In this document: piece after piece, positions 1 through 8,055 of the stretch
How the letters are laid out: every line of letters begins with the position of its first letter
Position numbering within the stretch: position 1 is the stretch's first letter
Notes under the pieces: generated by a model
What the model was told of the DNA's origin: nothing
Databases searched by the model: none
The model's input: only the letters and a program-made list of their open reading frames with translations
Position numbers and translations under genes: made by a program
From: DATEPR01 sp036269975
Lineage (GTDB): Bacteria > Actinomycetota > Actinomycetes > Mycobacteriales > Pseudonocardiaceae
Direction of reading: 5' to 3'
DNA length: 30,590 nt
Assembly: GCA_036269975.1 (NCBI GenBank)
Contig: DATBDL010000225.1
Coordinates: forward strand, 1 to 30,590

Positions 1-1410
1 GGCTACGGTGGTGAGGCGGCGTGCAGCCCGACCGGCAGCGACTGCCCGACGAACACGCAGACCGAGGCGTTCGGCGGCACCAGCCAGTCCTGCCCGCTGG
101 TCGCCGGCGCGGTCGCCGACGTCATCCAGGCCTACGCCGACACCCACAGCGGCACCAAGCCGACGCCCGCCCTGATCAAGCAGATCCTGACCAGCACCGC
201 GCAGGACGTCGGCGCTCCCGCCGACCAACAGGGCGCCGGCCTGCTCGACGTCAACGCCGCGGTCCGTGCCGCGCAACAGGAACCGGGCAGCACCACCCGG
301 CACGACCCGCACAGCCTGATCGCCTCACCGTCCCAATTGGACATCACGGCGAACCAGGGCACGACCCAGCAGACCGTGCGCCTCTACAACGCCGGCAACA
401 CGCCCACCACGGTCCTCGGCACCTCCCGCACGCTGGGTTCCGCGTTCCCGATCGGCAAGACGGTGACCGAGCCGGTCAGCGCACCCGACCCGAGCCTGCC
501 GATTCCGGCCGCCGGCGCACCGGCGGCGGCACCGGTCACGTTCAACGTCCCAGCGGGACTCGACCGTCTCAACGCGGACATGATCATTCCGGACCCGACC
601 AACGGCACGATCCTGTCCTTCACCCTGACCGACCCGACCGGCAGCCTCACCCAGATCTCCTACGACTTCGGCGTTCCGTCCGCGACCCCCGGCCGGATCG
701 GCTCGGTGTCGAACATCCAGCACGTCGAGGTCGCGTCGCCGCGGCCGGGCAGGTGGACGGCGAAGATCCTCTGGGCGAACGGGCGGGCGCACCTCCAGTC
801 GCCGCCGAACGTGCCAGGCACCTTCACCGGCGACATCTCGTTCCGGGAGACCGGACAGCACTTCACCACGTCGTTCGTTAGCCAGCCGGTGCACATCGGA
901 GCGCACGCCAGCGCCACCGTGCCGCTGCGGATCACGATGCCGTCGACTCCAGGCGACCACCCGCAGTCGGTGCAGTTCGTCAGCGGCAACGGCGCGCGGA
1001 CGTCGCTGCCGGTGGTACGCAGGACGCTGATCCCGTCATCGGGTGGCGCGTTCGACACCACGATCACCAGCAGTGTCGGCCGTGGGGTCGGCCAGATCAG
1101 CACCTACAACGTCGACGTGCCGGCCGGAAAAGCCGATCTGGACGTCGCCTTCCACACCGCCGACGCGAGCGTCGACAACCCGTACACGTTCTTCCTGATC
1201 GATCCGACCGGGGCGGTCGTGGCACGGCAGTCGACGCCGACGACGGGTCCGGACGGCCAGCCGGTCGCGACGGCCACGCTGATCCAACCCAATCCCGTTG
1301 CGGGCCGGTGGGAGATCGACGTCGAGCTCAACCTCACCGTGAGTGGGAAGGAGTTCACGCAGACGGTGTTCGGCAGCGTCGGCTACAACACGCCGCCACC
1401 GACCGCGTAA
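1..1410 (+). CDS. Subtilisin-like (S8) secreted serine protease, C-terminal part
   Basis: The frame is open from base 1 to the TAA at 1408-1410, so the start, the signal peptide and the Asp and His of the triad lie upstream of the window. The catalytic serine is visible: codon 82-84 sits in GGTSQSCPLVAG, a variant of the S8 motif GTSMAxPhVAG, followed by the usual helix and then QGAGLLDVNAAV, which normally closes the S8 catalytic domain (to about residue 95 of the visible part). The remaining ~370 residues are rich in Thr, Pro, Gly and Val without membrane segments and look like two or three beta-sandwich accessory domains, as in large exported actinomycete subtilases. Substrate unknown. A strong hairpin follows the stop. 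Family assignment is firm; the accessory-domain description is inference. Confidence 0.9.
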   Translation, partial: GYGGEAACSPTGSDCPTNTQTEAFGGTSQSCPLVAGAVADVIQAYADTHSGTKPTPALIKQILTSTAQDVGAPADQQGAGLLDVNAAVRAAQQEPGSTTRHDPHSLIASPSQLDITANQGTTQQTVRLYNAGNTPTTVLGTSRTLGSAFPIGKTVTEPVSAPDPSLPIPAAGAPAAAPVTFNVPAGLDRLNADMIIPDPTNGTILSFTLTDPTGSLTQISYDFGVPSATPGRIGSVSNIQHVEVASPRPGRWTAKILWANGRAHLQSPPNVPGTFTGDISFRETGQHFTTSFVSQPVHIGAHASATVPLRITMPSTPGDHPQSVQFVSGNGARTSLPVVRRTLIPSSGGAFDTTITSSVGRGVGQISTYNVDVPAGKADLDVAFHTADASVDNPYTFFLIDPTGAVVARQSTPTTGPDGQPVATATLIQPNPVAGRWEIDVELNLTVSGKEFTQTVFGSVGYNTPPPTA

Positions 1411-1427
1411 CCACGGATTTCACGCAC

Positions 1428-1477
1428 AGTGCACAGGGCACACCACCGCGCGAGCGGCTGGTGTGCCCTGTGTCACT
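1428..1477 (+). terminator. Hairpin terminator after the protease gene
   Basis: Arms CACAGGGCACACCA and TGGTGTGCCCTGTG pair perfectly over 14 bp and extend outward through one bulge to AGTG/CACT, with a loop of about 13 nt. The right arm is followed by a short pyrimidine run (TTTCT). It lies 17 nt after the protease stop and just before the TetR promoter, so it separates the two units. Confidence 0.75.
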
Positions 1478-1485
1478 TTCTACCG

Positions 1486-1506
1486 GGTACGGAACAGTTT
1501 CGTACC
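1486..1506. promoter_or_regulatory. Operator-like palindrome upstream of the first TetR gene
   Basis: A 21-bp inverted repeat with arms GGTACGGAA and TTTCGTACC (one mismatch) around a central CAG. It lies 68 nt before the TetR start codon. Size and position fit an autoregulatory TetR operator. A weaker related site follows at 1522-1541. Confidence 0.55.
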
Positions 1507-1521
1507 GAACCACGTTGGCCA

Positions 1522-1541
1522 GGTACGAGTCATTTCGTGAC
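1522..1541. promoter_or_regulatory. Second, degenerate copy of the TetR operator
   Basis: GGTACGA...TTTCGTGAC repeats the half-site pattern of 1486-1506 with a weaker right arm. The two left arms start 36 bp apart. It lies between the strong palindrome and the ribosome binding site, where a bound repressor would block transcription. Confidence 0.35.
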
Positions 1542-1573
1542 AACCGGGTCGTTTGGCGGAGAGGGGGCGCATC

Positions 1574-2176
1574 GTGACGGACATGCTGGTATCGGGGACG
1601 AGGACGCGACGCGCGCCAGAACGTCGGACGGCCGTCCTGGAGTCGGTCTATGCCTTGCTCGCCGAAGTCGGGTACGACCGCATGACCATGGACGCCGTGG
1701 CCGCCCGCGCGCATGTCAGCAAGGCGACCATCTACCGAATCTGGCCGGACAAGCCGGATCTGGTCGCCGAAGCGCTCGGCTGCCACTTCCAGGAGATGCC
1801 GGCACTGACCACCGACACCGGCTCGCTGCGCGGTGACCTGATGGCCATCGTCACCACGGCGTGCGAGGTCTGTGACGGCTCGGCCGGCGAGGTCATCGCC
1901 GGTGTGCTGACCGCGGCGGCGTTGCATCCAGCGCTGGCCCGCACGTTGCACGAGTCCACATACGAGAGGAAACACGCCATCCACGAAGCCGTCATCCGGC
2001 GAGCCGTCGATCGGGGCGAGGTCCAGCCGGGCACGGATTCGCACCTGCTGCACGAGGTGCTGTTCGCCATGGTCCTGACCAGGCGATTGAGAACAGACCA
2101 GCCGCTGGACGAGCGGTTCGCGCGGCATGTCGTCGATGACGTGCTGCTGCCAGTGCTCACCAACAGAGCCAGGTAA
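1574..2176 (+). CDS. TetR/AcrR-family transcriptional regulator
   Basis: 200 residues, the normal TetR size. The N-terminal helix-turn-helix is clear (about residues 20-65): a first helix, VGYDRMTMDAVAARAHVSKA, then TIYRIWPDKPDLVAEAL, the TetR signature with the recognition helix at VSKATIYRIW. The rest is the variable helical ligand-binding domain. I chose GTG at 1574 because GGAGAGGGGG ends 6 nt before it; a TTG at 1553 in the same frame has no such site. The next gene downstream is a DHA2 efflux pump on the same strand, and two operator-like palindromes lie upstream. The likely role is a ligand-responsive repressor of itself and the pump. The ligand is unknown. Confidence 0.9.
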   Translation: MTDMLVSGTRTRRAPERRTAVLESVYALLAEVGYDRMTMDAVAARAHVSKATIYRIWPDKPDLVAEALGCHFQEMPALTTDTGSLRGDLMAIVTTACEVCDGSAGEVIAGVLTAAALHPALARTLHESTYERKHAIHEAVIRRAVDRGEVQPGTDSHLLHEVLFAMVLTRRLRTDQPLDERFARHVVDDVLLPVLTNRAR

Positions 2177-2289
2177 GCCCAAAGCCAAACCACACATCGC
2201 CGTCACCCGCGCCGCAGCGGGCCACGGGGGTGCAGCACGCCTGCCGTGGCATCCCGGCAGCAGTTCAACCGCATTTTCGAGGGGAATCC

Positions 2290-3798
2290 ATGTCTGAGAA
2301 CATCGTTGTCGACGCTCCGACACGGGGCGCGACATCGGGCCAGTTGTCCGGGGTCGATCCACGCAGATGGCTGGCGCTCACCGTGATCGCGATCGCCCAG
2401 TTGATGGTCGTGCTCGACGCGACGGTCGTGAACATCGCGCTTCCGTCGGCGCAGCAGGCGTTGCACATCTCCGACGCCAACCGCCAGTGGATCGTCACGG
2501 CGTACACGCTCGCCTTCGGTGGCCTGTTGTTGTTGGGCGGCCGCGTCGCCGACTATCTGGGTCGCAAGAGGACGTTCCTGATCGGACTGGTCGGCTTCGC
2601 CGCCGCGTCCGCCCTCGGCGGCGCGGCGAACGGCGCCGCGATGCTGTTCGCGGCCCGCGGCCTGCAGGGCGTGTTCGGCGCGCTGCTGGCGCCGGCGGCA
2701 CTGTCGCTGCTGACCGTCACGTTCACCGAGGCGAAGGAACGGGCCAAGGCATTCGGCGTGTTCGGCGCGATCTCCGGTGGTGGCGCGGCAATCGGCCTGA
2801 TCTCCGGTGGTCTGCTCACCGAGTTCCTGAACTGGCGGTGGTGCCTGTTCGTGAACATCCCGGTCGCGGTGATCGCGTTCGTGCTGGCGGTGCCGATCGT
2901 GCGGGAGAGCAAGGCGCACGGAAACACGAAGTACGACATCGGCGGCGCGATCCTGTCGACCCTTGGCCTGGTGTCGCTCGTCTACGGCTTCACGAAGGCC
3001 GCGACCGAGCCGAACCACTGGACGTCCGGCGTGACGCTGCTGTTCCTGGGTCTCGCGGTCGTGTTGCTGGTGGCGTTCGTGGTGCTGGAGACCAGGACCG
3101 AGAACCCACTGCTGCCGATGCGGGTGCTGCTCGACCGCAACCGGGGCGCGTCGTACCTGACGTCGATCCTGCTGGGTTCCGGCATGCTCGGGATGTTCCT
3201 GTTCATGACGTACTACCTCCAGACGACGCTGCACTACTCGGCGCTACGGACGGGTGTCGCGTACCTGCCGTTCTCCGGCGGCATCGTCCTGTCGGCCGCG
3301 TTCGGTGCGCAGTTGCTACCCAGGGTGGGTCCGCGAGTGCTGATGTCGATGGGAGCGTTGTTGGCGACGGGCGCGATGTTCTGGCTGACCAGGCTGGACC
3401 TGACGTCGTCGTACGCAACGGCGATCCTGCCGGCGTTCATCGTGATGAGCATCGGCATGGGCCTGGTGTTCGTGCCGCTGAGCAACGTGGCACTGACCGG
3501 AGTCGCCGACCACGACGCCGGTGTCGCGAGCGCTCTGGTGAACACGACGCAGCAGGTGGGCGGTTCACTGGGCACGGCCCTGCTGAACACGATCTTCACC
3601 ACGGCGGTCACGGGTTACGTGGCCGAACACGGTGTGGCGGGCACGAACCTGGCACACGCGCAGATCCACGGTTACAACGTCGCGTTCCTGGTGAGCGCGG
3701 CGCTGATGGGCGCGAGCGCGGTGGTCGCGTTCACGTTCATCCGCAACCGAAAGACGACAGCACCAGCAGAAGAGGTACCACTGGTCCACGTGGGCTGA
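2290..3798 (+). CDS. MFS drug efflux transporter, DHA2 (EmrB/QacA) family
   Basis: 502 residues with about 14 hydrophobic segments, the length and topology of proton-driven DHA2 multidrug exporters of the plasma membrane. Diagnostic motifs: DATVVNIALPSAQQAL in helix 1 (DHA2 motif D1), LGGRVADYLGRKRTFLIGL (motif A between helices 2 and 3) and the Gly-rich stretch GVFGAISGGGAAIGLISGG (antiporter motif C, helix 5). ATG 2290 is used rather than an upstream in-frame GTG/ATG because GAGGGGAA lies just before it. It follows the TetR gene by 113 nt on the same strand and ends at a strong bidirectional terminator. Probably exports the TetR ligand; substrate unknown. Confidence 0.93.
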   Translation: MSENIVVDAPTRGATSGQLSGVDPRRWLALTVIAIAQLMVVLDATVVNIALPSAQQALHISDANRQWIVTAYTLAFGGLLLLGGRVADYLGRKRTFLIGLVGFAAASALGGAANGAAMLFAARGLQGVFGALLAPAALSLLTVTFTEAKERAKAFGVFGAISGGGAAIGLISGGLLTEFLNWRWCLFVNIPVAVIAFVLAVPIVRESKAHGNTKYDIGGAILSTLGLVSLVYGFTKAATEPNHWTSGVTLLFLGLAVVLLVAFVVLETRTENPLLPMRVLLDRNRGASYLTSILLGSGMLGMFLFMTYYLQTTLHYSALRTGVAYLPFSGGIVLSAAFGAQLLPRVGPRVLMSMGALLATGAMFWLTRLDLTSSYATAILPAFIVMSIGMGLVFVPLSNVALTGVADHDAGVASALVNTTQQVGGSLGTALLNTIFTTAVTGYVAEHGVAGTNLAHAQIHGYNVAFLVSAALMGASAVVAFTFIRNRKTTAPAEEVPLVHVG

Positions 3799-3809
3799 CC
3801 GAGGGGAAC

Positions 3810-3844
3810 GCGGTGGCCGGGTCGTTCGTCGACCCGGCCACCGC
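3810..3844. terminator. Bidirectional terminator between convergent genes
   Basis: Perfect 15-bp stem (GCGGTGGCCGGGTCG with its complement) closed by a 5-nt TTCGT loop. It fills the 48-nt gap between the efflux gene (ends 3798) and the leftward TetR gene (stop at 3847), and can act on both strands. There is no U-tract, which is common for actinomycete hairpins. Confidence 0.8.
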
Positions 3845-3846
3845 TG

Positions 3847-4392
3847 TCAGTTGAGGAAGCGGGCCAGGGCTTCCCGGATCGGGGGGCGCTGCCGGCCGGC
3901 GGCCAGTTCCAGCAGTGCCGCCTCCACCACCAACCCGGTCCACAACGCGGCGCCCTCCGCCGCCCGCGACCAGCCCATCGCGGCGAAATCGGGCTTGGTG
4001 AGCTGAACCACCTGCTTGTTCCGCTCCGCGATGGCCTCCGCGATCGCGGGCTCGGCACGGGCCTCCAACAACAGCGCCCGGATTCCCCTGCGCCGCAGGC
4101 AGATGTCCAGATAGGACACCGTCGAGGCCAACAGGCGTTCGCGGCCGGGCGGCAGGTGGCCGACCGCCTCCGTCACCTCGGCGAACAATCGATCGTGGAA
4201 CTCCCGGTGAACGGCTACCAGAAATCCGGACCGATCGCCGAAATGGTGGAAGAACGTGCCTTTCGCGACACCCGCCTCCGCCACGATCACGTTGACGCTC
4301 AGGCCAGGCAGACCGGTCCGCTCCGCCATCCGCAGGCCCGCGTCCACCAGAAGTCGCCTGGTGTCCGCCGCGTGCTGTTGGCGAATGTTCAT
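3847..4392 (-). CDS. TetR-family transcriptional regulator
   Basis: 181 residues. The DNA-binding region (about residues 10-56) reads AADTRRLLVDAGLRMAERTG, then LSVNVIVAEAGVAKGTFFHHFGDRSGFLVAV, the TetR helix-turn-helix with GTFFHHFGDR matching the usual GTFYHHFxxK. The start is the ATG that shares ATGA with the stop of the 56-residue ORF before it, so it is probably translated by coupling. It is the last gene of a leftward three-gene unit with an alpha/beta hydrolase, whose promoter carries a perfect palindrome typical of TetR operators. The simplest reading is that this protein binds it and controls both divergent units. Ligand unknown, perhaps a substrate of the hydrolase. Confidence 0.9.
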   Translation of the reverse strand: MNIRQQHAADTRRLLVDAGLRMAERTGLPGLSVNVIVAEAGVAKGTFFHHFGDRSGFLVAVHREFHDRLFAEVTEAVGHLPPGRERLLASTVSYLDICLRRRGIRALLLEARAEPAIAEAIAERNKQVVQLTKPDFAAMGWSRAAEGAALWTGLVVEAALLELAAGRQRPPIREALARFLN

Positions 4393-4559
4393 CGGACCAC
4401 CGACAGTCCGGCCGGCGGGCCGAAGAGCGCCGCCGCGACATCCACCGGGCACAGCCACCGTCCAGTGAGGACAGCGAGGGCGATGGCCGGCGCCAGCCAA
4501 CGGGTGGCGAACCGGTCCGGCGCCACCGGTGCCGACAGCACGATCGCCGCCACCTTCAT
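4389..4559 (-). CDS. Small hydrophobic ORF of 56 residues, coupled on both sides
   Basis: This ORF exactly bridges the hydrolase and TetR genes. Its ATG (4559-4557) overlaps the hydrolase TGA as ATGA, and its own TGA (4391-4389) overlaps the TetR ATG as ATGA. It begins MKVAAIVLSAPVAPDRF and contains two moderately hydrophobic stretches, WLAPAIALAVLTG and VDVAAALFGPPAG, so a short membrane protein is possible. Codons are almost all G/C-ending, as in its neighbours. I recognise no family. It could alternatively be a remnant that survives only to carry ribosomes from hydrolase to regulator. The double stop-start overlap is the main evidence that it is translated. Confidence 0.55.
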   Translation of the reverse strand: MKVAAIVLSAPVAPDRFATRWLAPAIALAVLTGRWLCPVDVAAALFGPPAGLSVVR

Positions 4560-5353
4560 GCCGGCGGAACCGACAGGAACGTGGCGGCGATGAACGGCTC
4601 GACCACGGTACCGAAGCCGGCCGGGTCGGACGCGAACACGACGTGGCCGGTGTCGAACATGTGCAGTGTCGCGGCGGGGATCGCGTCCTGCGCCTGCCGC
4701 GCCAGGGATATCGGCAGCACCGGATCCTTACTGCCCCACACCAGCAGCGTCGGCACCGCGATGTGCCGTGCGCGCAGGTCGTAGCTCGGCTTGCCGAAGC
4801 TGCGCCACAGGCTGGCCGCCACTCGCGCACCATCCTTCGTGCGGGCTCTTGCCCGCGCCCGCGCGCCGACGGCCGCGTCGTCGTCGTTGCGTGCCTTCAT
4901 GTATGCCGGCACGAGGCGCGGGAACAGCAGGCGCGCCAACCACGGCGTGCCGAGTACGCCGGTGAACACGCGGCCCGCCAATGACGGCTTGATGAAGCCA
5001 CCCGTGTTGACGAGCACGATGCCGGCGACCCGGTCCGGCTGGTCCGCGGCCAGTCGGGCCGCCGCGAAGCCGCCGACCGAGTTGCCGATCAGTACGGCAC
5101 GTTCCACGTCCAGACCGTCCAACACCTCGACCAGCACATCGGCCAACAGGGTAGCGGTCGGTTCGGCGACCGGGTCGGAACGGCCGTGGCCCGGCCAGTC
5201 GACGGCGATCGTCCGGTACTCGATCGACAGCCGTTCGGCCGTTCGGTCGAAGTCGTGGTGGTCGTGCAGCGTCGCGTGCAGCAGCACGACCGGCGCCCCG
5301 GTGCCGCGCTCCTCGTACCAGACCCGGCCCGCGCTCGTGTTCACGTACGGCAT
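4556..5353 (-). CDS. Alpha/beta-fold hydrolase
   Basis: 265 residues, cytoplasmic, no signal peptide. The fold is clear: VVLLHATLHDHHDF (oxyanion strand, the usual HG replaced by HA), then AVDWPGHGRSD, the nucleophile elbow GNSVGG with Ser92, acid Asp210 in WGSKDPVLP and His237 in DTGHVVFASDP. This is the epoxide hydrolase / esterase / C-C hydrolase branch; the exact reaction cannot be told. ATG 5353 has AAAGGA 8 nt upstream; an upstream in-frame start at 5389 would lie inside the operator. It is the first gene of a unit with the 56-residue ORF and the TetR gene, and is divergent from the PHP gene. Confidence 0.9.
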   Translation of the reverse strand: MPYVNTSAGRVWYEERGTGAPVVLLHATLHDHHDFDRTAERLSIEYRTIAVDWPGHGRSDPVAEPTATLLADVLVEVLDGLDVERAVLIGNSVGGFAAARLAADQPDRVAGIVLVNTGGFIKPSLAGRVFTGVLGTPWLARLLFPRLVPAYMKARNDDDAAVGARARARARTKDGARVAASLWRSFGKPSYDLRARHIAVPTLLVWGSKDPVLPISLARQAQDAIPAATLHMFDTGHVVFASDPAGFGTVVEPFIAATFLSVPPA

Positions 5354-5368
5354 GACACCTGTCCTTTC

Positions 5369-5390
5369 ATTGACCGACCGGTCGGTCAAT
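5369..5390. promoter_or_regulatory. Perfect 22-bp TetR-type operator shared by divergent promoters
   Basis: ATTGACCGACC followed immediately by its exact complement. The core ACCGACCGGTCGGT is a well-known operator type for TetR/AcrR regulators. It lies 16 bp before the hydrolase start on one strand and 26 bp before the PHP start on the other. It contains TTGACC on both strands, and TAACAC at 5395-5400 could be the -10 of the rightward promoter, so a bound repressor would cover both promoters. Confidence 0.8.
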
Positions 5391-5415
5391 AGAGTAACAC
5401 GCGTTGTTCACCGGT

Positions 5416-6960
5416 ATGACTGAGGTGAGCCGACGCAACCTGTTACGTGCCGGTGGCGCACTCGCCGCCGGCGCCGCGGCGAGCATGCTGCCCGGCATCG
5501 CATTCGCCGCGCCGGACTGGGAAGCGGGCCAGCAGACGGGGACGAGCCAGCAGGCGGGAACGAGCCAACAGACGAAGACCGTCACCGGCACCTTCCCGCC
5601 GGACACACCGGACTGGTTCTACCTGCCGGTGGAAGTCCCGCCCGGCGTCAGCCAGACCGACGTCTCCTACACCTACGACCGGCCGACCGTGCCGCCCGGC
5701 GTTCGCGGCAACTCCTGCGACATCGGCATGTTCGGGCCGGAAGGCTTCCAACTCGGCAACACGCGCGGCTTCCGCGGCTGGTCCGGCGGCTTCCGCACGT
5801 CCTTCTCGATCTCCGCGTCCGACGCGACCCCCGGCTACCTTCCCGGCCCGATCACGCCCGGCACCTGGCACGTCATTCTCGGCCCCTACACGGTCGCGCC
5901 GCAGGGCCTGAACTACCAGGTGACGATCACCCTGACGTTCGGCCCGGCCGGTCAGCCGTTCCGGCCCAACCCGGCCCCCACGAGCGCGCCGGCCAAGCAG
6001 CGCGGCCGGGCCTGGTACCGGGGCGACAGCCATCTGCACGCCGTCTACTCCGACGGCAGGCGCACCCCCGAGCAACTCGTCGCGGACGCGCGTGCCGCCG
6101 GCCTCGACTTCATCGTGTCCACCGACCACAACACGTCCTCCGCCACCCTCCAGTGGGGCGACCACGCCACCGACGACCTGTTGATCCTCAACGGCGAGGA
6201 GGTCACGACGCGGTCGGGGCACTGGCCGGCGATCGGCATCCCGCCGGCGCACTGGATCGACTGGCGCTACCGGGCGTCCAGCCCGAACGAGTTCCGCCGG
6301 TTCGTCGACGAGGTGCACGGCCTCGGCGGACTCGTCACCGCGGCGCATCCGTTCGCCAACTGTTTCGGCTGCACCTTCGAGTTCCGCTACGAGGTCGCGG
6401 ATCTGGTCGAGGTGTGGAACGGACCGTGGAGCACCAACGACCACCAGACCGTCGACCACTGGGACGGCCTGCTGCGCGGCGGGCGCTTGATTCCGGCGAT
6501 CGGCGACTCGGACGCGCACAACCCGGACCAGGTCGTCGCCCTGCCGCACACCGTCGTCCTCGCCGACAGCCTGAAACGGGGCGCCCTGTTGCGCGGCCTG
6601 AAGGCCGGCCGGTCGTGGCTGGCGGAATCGTCGTCGGTCGACTTGACGTTCACCGCCACATCCGGTGGACAGGCCAGGGGGATCGGTGAGCGGCTCGCGG
6701 TCGGCACCGGCACCGCCGTCCAGGTCGACGCGGTGGTCGGCGGGGTGCCGGGAACGACGGTCACGATCCTCGACCAGCTAGGCGTCGAATTCACCCGAAC
6801 AGTGCCGGCTTCCGGATCGGCGACTGTGTCGTGGACCACATTCCCGCGCTACAGTCGCTGGGTCCGAGCGGAGGTCCGGCGACCGGCCGGCGGGGTCGAC
6901 ACCACGGCGCCCGATGCCACGGTGGCCATGACGAATCCGATCTTCCTCGGCGCCGACTGA
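5416..6960 (+). CDS. Tat-exported PHP-domain metal-dependent phosphoesterase (CehA/McbA type)
   Basis: 514 residues. The N-terminus SRRNLLRAGGALAAGAAASM is a twin-arginine signal ending near AFAAP, so the protein is exported folded. A short GTSQQ-type repeat linker follows, then a beta domain (to about residue 195). The PHP domain begins at DSHLHAVYSDG (HLH at 206-208) and keeps the metal ligands: STDHN, GEE, AAHP and GDSDAH (366-368). CehA/McbA members hydrolyse phosphoesters or carbamate-like bonds; the substrate here is unknown. A C-terminal beta domain closes it. ATG 5416 lies about 15 nt after a candidate -10 and has no ribosome binding site, so the mRNA may be nearly leaderless. Controlled with the divergent hydrolase unit through 5369-5390. 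Confidence 0.88.
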   Translation: MTEVSRRNLLRAGGALAAGAAASMLPGIAFAAPDWEAGQQTGTSQQAGTSQQTKTVTGTFPPDTPDWFYLPVEVPPGVSQTDVSYTYDRPTVPPGVRGNSCDIGMFGPEGFQLGNTRGFRGWSGGFRTSFSISASDATPGYLPGPITPGTWHVILGPYTVAPQGLNYQVTITLTFGPAGQPFRPNPAPTSAPAKQRGRAWYRGDSHLHAVYSDGRRTPEQLVADARAAGLDFIVSTDHNTSSATLQWGDHATDDLLILNGEEVTTRSGHWPAIGIPPAHWIDWRYRASSPNEFRRFVDEVHGLGGLVTAAHPFANCFGCTFEFRYEVADLVEVWNGPWSTNDHQTVDHWDGLLRGGRLIPAIGDSDAHNPDQVVALPHTVVLADSLKRGALLRGLKAGRSWLAESSSVDLTFTATSGGQARGIGERLAVGTGTAVQVDAVVGGVPGTTVTILDQLGVEFTRTVPASGSATVSWTTFPRYSRWVRAEVRRPAGGVDTTAPDATVAMTNPIFLGAD

Positions 6961-6990
6961 GCCTTGGCGGTACCGCGCGAGGAGGGCCCG

Positions 6991-8055
6991 TTGATCAGCA
7001 AGACCGGCGACGAGCTCGATCACATCGACATCACGGAGATGCACGCTCGCCTGGCCTGTGGCGAACTGAGCAGCATCGAGTTCACGCAGCGCTGCGTCGA
7101 CCGGATCGGCAAGATCGACCCAGAACTGAACGCAGTCAGCGCGATCGACCACACGGCCCTGGTGCAGGCCGCCCGATCGGACCAGCGCCACCGCCATGGT
7201 GCCGATCTCGGCGCGCTGGACGGAATTCCGGTGCTGATCGAGGACGACATCGACACCGCGCGGCTGCGTGCCGCCGGCGCAGTCGTACTCGGCAGGACAG
7301 CCGTCGGCGGGCCGACGCACAATCCCTACCGGCGCGATCACCGCCCGTGGGGCTCGTCTGCTGGTTCCGCCGTCGCGGTGGCCGCCGGGTTCGCGCCGAT
7401 CGCGTTGGGCACCGAGTCGGACGGCTCGACAGTCGGCCAGGCCGGCGTGTGCGGAGTCGTCGGCGTGCAGCCGGAGTTCGGGTTGGTGTCGTCGCATGGC
7501 GGCGGCCATGTCTCGCCGGCCGGCTACCCGGTCGGCCTGTTCGCGTCGCGGGTGCGGGACGCGGCGATGTGCCTTGCCGCACTTGCGGAACGGCCCGATC
7601 TGACCAGTGTGGCCGAGCCGATGGAGCGGTGCCGGGTGGGTCTGTGGCGATACGCCGCCGGCCCGCGCCGTGACGTCGCCGCCCTGTTGATCTCGGTCGC
7701 CGAGGCGCTGGCCGACGGCGGTGTCGAGGTCGTGGACATCGAACCTGCGGTGCCGGACGAGATCGCCGGGCTGTCCGTGCTGGACGATGTCCTGCGGGAC
7801 AACGACATCCGGGTGATCGTCGCCCCGGCCAACGAGCCGGCCCTGCCGATCGACTACCGGACCGGCGTCGCCGGCCTGCCGAGCTCCCTGCCAGCAGTGG
7901 CCGGTCGCGCCGACATCTCGCTGCCCGCCGGCCTCGTGGACGGCCTGCCGGTCGGGATGTCGGTGTTCGGGCCGGCGACCGTCGCGGAACTGCTCGGGGT
8001 CGCCGTGCTGATCGAGCGGAGCCTCGGTCCCCGGCCATGGCCGGACCTGGTCTGA
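6991..8055 (+). CDS. Amidase-signature family protein, shortened and probably inactive
   Basis: 354 residues against about 450-500 for the family. Recognisable blocks: the N-terminal SSIEFTQRCVDRIGKIDPELNAV, GIPVLIEDDIDTA, AAGAVVLGRT, WGSSAGSAVAVAAGFAPIALGTESDGSTVGQ and a C-terminal GLPVGMSVFGP. Ser122 (cis-Ser) and Ser146 (nucleophile) are present with the normal 24-residue spacing. The catalytic Lys of GIPVxxKD is Glu84 (GAG at 7240), and about 35 residues between that block and the serine loop are missing, as is much of the middle of the protein. TTG 6991 is taken as start because AGGAGGG lies just before it; a TTG at 6964 lacks one. It follows the PHP gene by 30 nt and may be cotranscribed. 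A binding protein or a decaying enzyme. Confidence 0.75.
   Translation: MISKTGDELDHIDITEMHARLACGELSSIEFTQRCVDRIGKIDPELNAVSAIDHTALVQAARSDQRHRHGADLGALDGIPVLIEDDIDTARLRAAGAVVLGRTAVGGPTHNPYRRDHRPWGSSAGSAVAVAAGFAPIALGTESDGSTVGQAGVCGVVGVQPEFGLVSSHGGGHVSPAGYPVGLFASRVRDAAMCLAALAERPDLTSVAEPMERCRVGLWRYAAGPRRDVAALLISVAEALADGGVEVVDIEPAVPDEIAGLSVLDDVLRDNDIRVIVAPANEPALPIDYRTGVAGLPSSLPAVAGRADISLPAGLVDGLPVGMSVFGPATVAELLGVAVLIERSLGPRPWPDLV

Noticed and set aside
4393..4833. Long upstream extension of the second TetR frame (to 328 residues).
   Set aside because: It runs antisense-free but out of frame through the hydrolase gene and lacks TetR homology; the true start is ATG 4392, coupled to the 56-residue ORF.
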